DNA of 64,000 nt. Source: Kitasatospora sp. MAP5-34. Its GTDB lineage: Bacteria; Actinomycetota; Actinomycetes; Streptomycetales; Streptomycetaceae. The notes below the pieces were generated by a model, which worked only from the letters and a program-made list of their open reading frames with translations, ran no database searches and was not told the DNA's origin. Location of the stretch: positions 62,001-126,000 of the forward strand of contig NZ_JARXZC010000006.1 of the NCBI RefSeq assembly GCF_029894335.1, in the 5' to 3' direction. Position numbers and translations under genes: made by a program. Each line of letters opens with the position of its first letter. Positions within the stretch are counted from its first letter, which is position 1. Positions 59,452 through 64,000 of the stretch are shown piece by piece.

Positions 59452-60479
59452 CGCTCCTTGATCGAGGTGAGGCCGAACTGCACGAAGAGCGGCACGAGTT
59501 CGCCGACGCGGTCGAAGCCGCTGCCGACCGTACCGCCCTGGTTGAACCGGTAGTGGATGCCCTCCAGCACCACCGCGAGCTTGAACGAGGCGAAGCCGAC
59601 GTACCAGCCGAGCGCCGCGACGTCCCGGCCGGAGTCGTCGGCGTAGCGGGCGACCAGCTCGGCGGTGGCGGGGAAGCCGGGGGCGAGCGCGGCGCCGGGC
59701 AGGATGCCGTCGTACTGGCGGGCCAGTTCGGTGTACATCACCAGCAGCCCGAGGTCGGTCAGCGGGTCGCCGAGGGTGGACATCTCCCAGTCCAGTACGG
59801 CGCGGATCCGGTCGTCCGGGCCGACCAGGACGTTGTCCAGCCGGTAGTCGCCGTGCACCAGGGCGGGGGCGGGCGAGACGGGCAGCGTGTCGGCCAACTG
59901 CTGGTGCAGCTCGTCGATGCCGGGCACCTCGCGGCTCCGCGAGGCATCCAACTGCCGTCCCCACCTTCGGAGTTGGCGCTCCAGGAAGCCTTCGGGCCGC
60001 CCGAAGTCCGCCAGCCCGACGGCCGCCGGATCGATCGCGTGCAGCTCGACCAGGGTGTCCGTGAGGTGCATCCCGAGGGCGTGCACCCGCTCCTCGCCGA
60101 GCGCGGCGAGCGCCTCGGCCTCCCGGTGCGGGGTGCCCTCGACGTACTCCATCAGGTAGAACGGCGCGCCGGTCACCGAGGCGGCCTCGACCAGCAGCAG
60201 CGGCTTCGGCACCGGTACCCGGGTGGGGTGCAGGGCAGCCAGCACCCGGTGCTCGCGCGCCATGTCGTGCGCAGTGGCCAGCACGTGCCCGAGCGGGGGC
60301 CGGCGCAGCACCCAGCGGCTGTGGCCGTCCTCCAGCAGGTACGTCAGGTTCGACCGCCCGCCCTCGAACAGCCTGGCCCGCAGCGGCCCCCGTACCGCGC
60401 CGGGCAGCCGGTCGTCGAGGTGCTCGCGCACCCGCGCGAGGTCGAGGCCGGGTGGGGCATCTGGGTACTCATCGCTCAT
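59448..60479 (-). CDS. Phosphotransferase of the ACAD10/11-like type
   Basis: 343 aa. APH fold with HGDYRLDNVLVGPDDR (Brenner motif) near 207-223, and VLDWEMSTLGDPLTDLGLL supplying metal-binding Asp. N-terminal nucleotide loop SNLTYLLEDGHSRWVLRRPP. In human ACAD10/11 this kinase is fused to an acyl-CoA dehydrogenase and phosphorylates 4-hydroxyacyl-CoA. Here the two are adjacent separate genes, so a similar pathway for hydroxylated or branched acids is likely. Operator CTAAGC-GCTT-GCTTAG lies upstream at 60507. Confidence 0.9.
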   Translation of the reverse strand: MSDEYPDAPPGLDLARVREHLDDRLPGAVRGPLRARLFEGGRSNLTYLLEDGHSRWVLRRPPLGHVLATAHDMAREHRVLAALHPTRVPVPKPLLLVEAASVTGAPFYLMEYVEGTPHREAEALAALGEERVHALGMHLTDTLVELHAIDPAAVGLADFGRPEGFLERQLRRWGRQLDASRSREVPGIDELHQQLADTLPVSPAPALVHGDYRLDNVLVGPDDRIRAVLDWEMSTLGDPLTDLGLLVMYTELARQYDGILPGAALAPGFPATAELVARYADDSGRDVAALGWYVGFASFKLAVVLEGIHYRFNQGGTVGSGFDRVGELVPLFVQFGLTSIKER

Positions 60480-60506
60480 GGCGTCCTCAGCAGCTGGAGT
60501 GGGTGA

Positions 60507-60522
60507 CTAAGCGCTTGCTTAG
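60507..60522. promoter_or_regulatory. TetR operator, copy 2
   Basis: CTAAGC-GCTT-GCTTAG, the exact reverse complement of the site at 53235-53250, 28 nt upstream of the phosphotransferase start. Confidence 0.82.
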
Positions 60523-60681
60523 AATCCCTTCGATGGATCCGCGTTGTCAACGGGCGGAGCGAGTCGGAGTCAGTCGGGGCGATGGGTCGTGCCGGTAGCA
60601 TTCACCCGAATGGCGGAGTTGCTCATGGTGTGCGAGTGATAGCTTTCAGTCACTCTTCTGGCGTCGGTCCAGGAGGTCGCC

Positions 60682-60765
60682 ATGGCAGCTGTTCCCATCG
60701 GGGTGGTCCCGGGTGACTCCCGTTACGAGGCGCTGCGTCGAGGCTTCAACCTGGTCATCCCGTGA
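60682..60765 (+). pseudogene. Truncated start of a FAD-linked oxidase
   Basis: 27 codons with AGGAGGTCGCC before ATG 60682. VPIGVVPGDSRYEALRRGFN resembles the N-terminal of FAD-binding oxidases (PgDxRYxxLxxGFN). The frame stops at TGA 60763-60765, overlapping the transposase relic. Probably a gene cut short by an insertion. Confidence 0.45.
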
Positions 60766-60893
60766 AGGTCGTGGTGCAGGTGAAGCTGACGCCGGGGCCC
60801 GACGTGGCTGCGGTACTCGGTGCGACCCTGCGCACGTGGAACGCCGACGCGACGTGGCTCGCGGAGCGGCGTGACGTGGTCGCCGCTCGGACG
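60762..60893 (+). pseudogene. Relic of an IS200/IS605-type TnpB
   Basis: GTG 60762 begins a frame VVVQVKLTPGPDVAAVLGAT, then LRTWNADATWLAERRDVVA. This follows the usual TnpB start (VQVKLLPT.EQAA.L..TLR..N.A..WL). The remaining TnpB domains, including RuvC motifs and zinc finger, are absent, so it is dead. The right boundary is approximate. Confidence 0.5.
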
Positions 60894-60992
60894 ACGTCGC
60901 CGTCATCATCGGCGTGGGCGGGAGCAACGGCGGGCCCGGGACAACGGGCCCGGAACGGCAGCCAGGCCCGTGGCACCAGCACGCCCGGCACA

Positions 60993-61036
60993 GGCCGAGG
61001 CCGCCCCGGGCAGTCGGGCCCGGGGCGGCCTCGGCC
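60993..61036. terminator. Very strong terminator after the catalase gene
   Basis: GGCCGAGGCCGCCCCGGGC pairs perfectly (19 bp) with GCCCGGGGCGGCCTCGGCC across a 6-nt loop, 7 nt from the catalase stop. Confidence 0.9.
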
Positions 61037-61043
61037 GGTACGC

Positions 61044-62501
61044 CTACTTGCCGTTGACCTTGCTGGCGATCCGGTCGCCGAGGTCCTTGTCGATGTTGCG
61101 CCAGTACTGCAACGCACGCTCCAGTACGGGCGCCGAGACCCCGCCGAGCAGATGGCCGGCGACGTTCGACACCAGCCGGTCGCGCTGAGCGTCGTTCAGC
61201 ACGTTGCGGACCATGGTGCCCGCCTGGCTCCAGTCGTCGTCCTCGCGGTGCAGCGGGTACGCCTGCCGGACCATCGTCCCCTCGACGTCCCAGCCGAGCG
61301 GCGCGCCCCACAGCTCCGGCTGGGCGGCCGGACCGCCGTAGGAGTTCGGCGCGTACGGCCGCGCGGTCCGCGCCGCGTCGAAGCGCATCGGCCCGTCCTT
61401 GGCGTACGAGTGCACCGGGACGTGCGGCCGGTTCGGTGGCAGCTGGGCGTAGTTGGGGCCGATCCGGTACCGGTGGGTGTCCGGGTAGGAGAAGATCCGG
61501 CCGAGCAGCATCTTGTCGGGGGAGACGCCGATGCCGGGCACCAGGTTGGCGGGTTCGAAGGCGGCCTGCTCGATGTGGACGAAGTAGTCGTCCGGGTTCC
61601 GGTCGAGGGTCATCCGGCCGACCTCCTGCAGCGGGTAGTCGCCGTGCGGCCACACCTTGGTCAGGTCGAAGGGGTTGAAGCGGTAGTTCCACGCCTCGTC
61701 GAAGGGCATGACCTGGACGTACAGCGTCCAGGACGGCGGATTGCCGTTCGCGATCGACTCGTAGAGGTCGCGCCGGTGGCAGTCCGGGTCGACGCCGGCC
61801 AGCCGGTCGGCCTCGGCCTGGGTGAGGAAGTCGATGCCCTGGTCGGTCTTGAAATGGTACTTGACCCAGTACCGGTCACCGGCCGCGTTGACCCAGCTGT
61901 AGGTGTGCGAGCCGTAGCCGTTCATGTGGCGGTAGGTCTTCGGGATGCCCCGGTCGCCCATCAGCCAGGTGACCATGTGGGCGGACTCCGGCGAGAGGGT
62001 CCAGAAGTCCCACTGCATGTCGTTGTCGCGCAGCCCGCTGTCCGGGCGGCGCTTCTGCGAGCGGATGAAGTCCTGGAACTTGATGGTGTCCCGGACGAAG
62101 AAGACCGGGGTGTTGTTGCCGACCAGGTCGTAATTGCCCTGCTCGGTGTAGAACTTGAGCGCGAAGCCGCGCGGGTCGCGCCAAGTGTCGGGGGAGCCCT
62201 GTTCGCCCGCGACGGTGGAGAACCGGGCCAGCATGTCGGTCCGCTTGCCCGGCTGGAAGAGGTCGGCCTTGGTGAACCGGCTGACGTCCTGGGTCACTTG
62301 GAAGTGCCCGTAGGCGCCCGCGCCCTTGGCGTGCACCACCCGCTCGGGGACCCGTTCGCGGTTGAACTGGGCCATCTTCTCGATGAGGTAGTGGTCGTGG
62401 AGCAGGATCGGGCCGATCGGTCCGACGGTCAGCGAATCCGTGTCGCTCTCGACCGGGACACCGGCGTTGTTGGTGGTGTACGGGACGTTTGCTTCGGACA
62501 T
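61044..62501 (-). CDS. katA: Monofunctional haem catalase (clade 3, small subunit)
   Basis: 485 aa. Active-site H57 is in [15 protein letters not shown]130 is in [15 protein letters not shown], and proximal Tyr339 in [33 protein letters not shown] is the family signature. It decomposes hydrogen peroxide in the cytoplasm. Length fits small-subunit catalases. Start ATG 62501 follows AGGAGG, which lies in a small hairpin (62506-62520). The neighbour upstream is an amino-acid permease. Confidence 0.96.
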   Translation of the reverse strand: MSEANVPYTTNNAGVPVESDTDSLTVGPIGPILLHDHYLIEKMAQFNRERVPERVVHAKGAGAYGHFQVTQDVSRFTKADLFQPGKRTDMLARFSTVAGEQGSPDTWRDPRGFALKFYTEQGNYDLVGNNTPVFFVRDTIKFQDFIRSQKRRPDSGLRDNDMQWDFWTLSPESAHMVTWLMGDRGIPKTYRHMNGYGSHTYSWVNAAGDRYWVKYHFKTDQGIDFLTQAEADRLAGVDPDCHRRDLYESIANGNPPSWTLYVQVMPFDEAWNYRFNPFDLTKVWPHGDYPLQEVGRMTLDRNPDDYFVHIEQAAFEPANLVPGIGVSPDKMLLGRIFSYPDTHRYRIGPNYAQLPPNRPHVPVHSYAKDGPMRFDAARTARPYAPNSYGGPAAQPELWGAPLGWDVEGTMVRQAYPLHREDDDWSQAGTMVRNVLNDAQRDRLVSNVAGHLLGGVSAPVLERALQYWRNIDKDLGDRIASKVNGK

Positions 62502-62505
62502 GACG

Positions 62506-62520
62506 GCAAGGCCTCCTTGC
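62506..62520 (-). promoter_or_regulatory. SD-hiding hairpin of the catalase gene
   Basis: GCAAGG-AGG-CCTTGC on the minus strand: 6-bp arms and 3-nt loop covering AGGAGG, just before the catalase ATG. Could lower or control translation. Confidence 0.5.
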
Positions 62521-62602
62521 GTGGTACGGGCGCACCAGAGGGGCCGACGGCGGCACCGCTGCGGCCTGTCTCCACTGGATCACCGACCGGCCGGTCCCAC
62601 AA

Positions 62603-62646
62603 CCGCAGGAGCCCGGCCGGTCGGGGGACCGGCCGGGCTCCTGCGG
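62603..62646. terminator. Very strong terminator after the permease gene
   Basis: CCGCAGGAGCCCGGCCGGTC (62603-62622) pairs perfectly with GACCGGCCGGGCTCCTGCGG (62627-62646), 4-nt loop, 14 nt from the permease stop. Confidence 0.9.
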
Positions 62647-62659
62647 GAGGCGATGCGGG

Positions 62660-64000
62660 TCAGTGGCCGCCCCCGTCGACCACCTCGATGTCCTCCACGT
62701 TCCGCTCGATCTCTTCGGCGGGCAGCGCGACCTTGATCGCCCAGTAGTAGATGCCGAGGGAGAAGGCGGCGATCAGCGCCATGTCCCACCAGAGCGGCAG
62801 CGCGCCGGTGCCACCGCCGAAACCGCCCTGCCAGGAGATCAGGCCCATGCCGATCAGGTAGACCGGGAGCCACTGCGCGGCCTTCCAGTCCAGCCGAGGG
62901 GCGTTGGGCAGGCCCTTCTTGATCGCGTACGCGGCGTAGCCGCCGAGCAGCACGTAGCCGAGCACGATGGCGTAGCCCAGCTTGGAGAGGGTCTCCCAGC
63001 CGGACCAGTAGATGATCAGGCTGGCGACCACGAAGGAGATCGGGGAGACCACGCCACCGGCCGGCAGCCGGTAGGAGCGCTCGCGGTCCGGCAGGCGGTT
63101 GCGCAGCGCGCCGAAGGCGAGCGGGGCGCCGGCGTACATCAGCACGCTCGCCGAGGTGATGAAGCCGACCAGCGTCTGCCAGCTGGGGAAGGGCAGGAAG
63201 CAGATCACGCCGGTGGCGAAGGCCATGATCAGGCCGAACCACGGCACGCCGCGCTTGTCGGTGCGCTCGAAGACCTGCGGCGCGTAGCCGTTCTTGCTCA
63301 GGCCGTACGAGATGCGCGAGGTCGAGGTGGTGTAGATCAGGCCGGTGCCACCGGGGGAGACGATGGCGTCGAAGTAGAGCACGATCGCGAGCCAGCCGAG
63401 CCCGACGACCGTGGCGAGGCCGGCGAACGGGCCGCTGATGCCGGGGAAGTTCAGCTTGTCCCAGCCGCCCGCGAAGGCGGCGACGGGCAGCGCGCCGATG
63501 AAGACCACCTGCAGCAGGGTGTAGATCAGGGTGCCGATGGTGACCGAGCCGAGCACGGCGCGCGGGATGTCGCGCTTGGGGTTCTTGCTCTCGCCCGAGA
63601 GCTGGATCGCCTGCTCGAAGCCGAGCAGGGCGAAGATGATGCCGCTGGTGCTGATCGCGCCCAGGACACCCTTGACACCGAACGGCGCGAAGCCGTGCGA
63701 GGTGAAGTTGGAGCCGTGGAAGTTGCTGATCGCCAGCACGAAGATGGTGAACAGCGGGACGAAGATCTTGAGCCAGGTGGCCACGTTGTTGGTCCGGGCC
63801 AGTACCCGGACGCCGAGGAAGTTCACGGCGACGAATACGCCCATGAGCGCGACCGCGACGACGAATCCGCTGACGCTGAGCGTGCCGTTCGGGTTGAGGA
63901 AGTGCTTGGCGAAGTCCCAGTGACCGGCGTAGCCGATCATGGCCTCGACCTCGATCGGTGCGACCGTCGCGGCCTGCAGCCAGGAGAACCAGCCGAAGGA
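62660..64000 (-). CDS. APC-superfamily amino-acid permease (partial, runs off the right edge)
   Basis: At least 446 aa visible; the frame stays open to base 64000, reading SFGWFSWLQAATVAPIEVEA before MIGYAGHWDF, so the true start is outside. Many membrane helices, for example VSGFVVAVALMGVFVAVNFL and KIFVPLFTIFVLAISNF, and ALLGFEQAIQLSGESKNPKR, the conserved APC helix-6 region with the glutamate. C-terminus DIEVVDGGGH is cytoplasmic. It probably transports an amino acid or polyamine with protons. It is convergent on nothing and is followed by the strong terminator before catalase. Confidence 0.92.
   Translation of the reverse strand, partial: SFGWFSWLQAATVAPIEVEAMIGYAGHWDFAKHFLNPNGTLSVSGFVVAVALMGVFVAVNFLGVRVLARTNNVATWLKIFVPLFTIFVLAISNFHGSNFTSHGFAPFGVKGVLGAISTSGIIFALLGFEQAIQLSGESKNPKRDIPRAVLGSVTIGTLIYTLLQVVFIGALPVAAFAGGWDKLNFPGISGPFAGLATVVGLGWLAIVLYFDAIVSPGGTGLIYTTSTSRISYGLSKNGYAPQVFERTDKRGVPWFGLIMAFATGVICFLPFPSWQTLVGFITSASVLMYAGAPLAFGALRNRLPDRERSYRLPAGGVVSPISFVVASLIIYWSGWETLSKLGYAIVLGYVLLGGYAAYAIKKGLPNAPRLDWKAAQWLPVYLIGMGLISWQGGFGGGTGALPLWWDMALIAAFSLGIYYWAIKVALPAEEIERNVEDIEVVDGGGH

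Noticed and set aside
1..64000. CRISPR array, rRNA or tRNA gene
   Set aside because: No regularly spaced repeats of 25-40 bp with unique spacers were seen; the 25-, 36- and 11-bp tandem repeats are contiguous. I found no convincing cloverleaf or rRNA sequence by eye, although a tRNA could be missed without a scan.

Overview
The window looks like the chromosome of a high-GC actinomycete of the Streptomyces/Kitasatospora type. Coding DNA is GC-rich with strong third-position GC bias, GTG and TTG starts are common, and the gene families (ImuA/ImuB/DnaE2, PucR-XDH, DUF1876, DUF1990, a Streptomyces-type leader peptide) are typical of that group. I work from sequence inspection only; no database search was possible.

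Region 1 (1 to about 8,700) is the right part of a prophage or phage-derived integrated element. It has lower GC and small overlapping genes: a family A DNA polymerase, a sigma-like protein, an HNH endonuclease, a possible lipoprotein and many short unknowns. It is punctuated by near-identical hairpins with the core GCCCGAATTCGGGC. No integrase or structural gene lies inside the window. The element seems to end inside the 3' end of a chromosomal oxygenase gene at about 8,690-8,720.

Region 2 (8.6-16.7 kb) holds an isopenicillin-N-synthase-like oxygenase with a short leader-peptide ORF, an acyl-CoA synthetase, and a compact cluster: AMP-forming ligase, tRNA-dependent cyclodipeptide synthase (CDPS), DUF3050 haem-oxygenase-like putative diiron enzyme and SAM methyltransferase. 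This is the most interesting system in the window, because the combination suggests an unrecognised cyclodipeptide-derived product.

Region 3 (16.7-22.4 kb) is the SOS mutasome imuA-imuB-dnaE2, with a LexA box directly before imuA. Region 4 (22.4-31.6 kb) mixes a racemase, a TIGR03084-type protein, an acyl-CoA ligase, two convergent histidine-rich exported or anchored proteins, a MarR regulator and a very large membrane/beta-helix/AAA+ fusion. Region 5 (31.6-38.2 kb) is a molybdenum-dependent purine oxidation locus: PucR regulator, two-gene xanthine dehydrogenase, a small sulfite-oxidase-fold protein and a two-domain molbindin.

Region 6 (38.4-52.5 kb) is mostly housekeeping or stress functions: HAD protein, Asp-box repeat protein, flavoprotein disulfide-reductase homologue, amino-acid permease with divergent TetR, thioredoxin, ECF sigma/anti-sigma pair with a PF03640 lipoprotein, double GNAT, ferredoxin reductase and glyoxalase-fold protein. 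Region 7 (52.5-60.5 kb) is a fatty-acid or sterol-like acyl-CoA catabolic locus: TetR, two SDRs, quinone oxidoreductase, three acyl-CoA dehydrogenases and an APH-type kinase. Its two ends carry exactly the same 16-bp palindrome, which suggests one TetR regulon. Region 8 (60.6-64 kb) has relics of a flavin oxidase and a TnpB, then catalase and an amino-acid permease that runs off the right edge.
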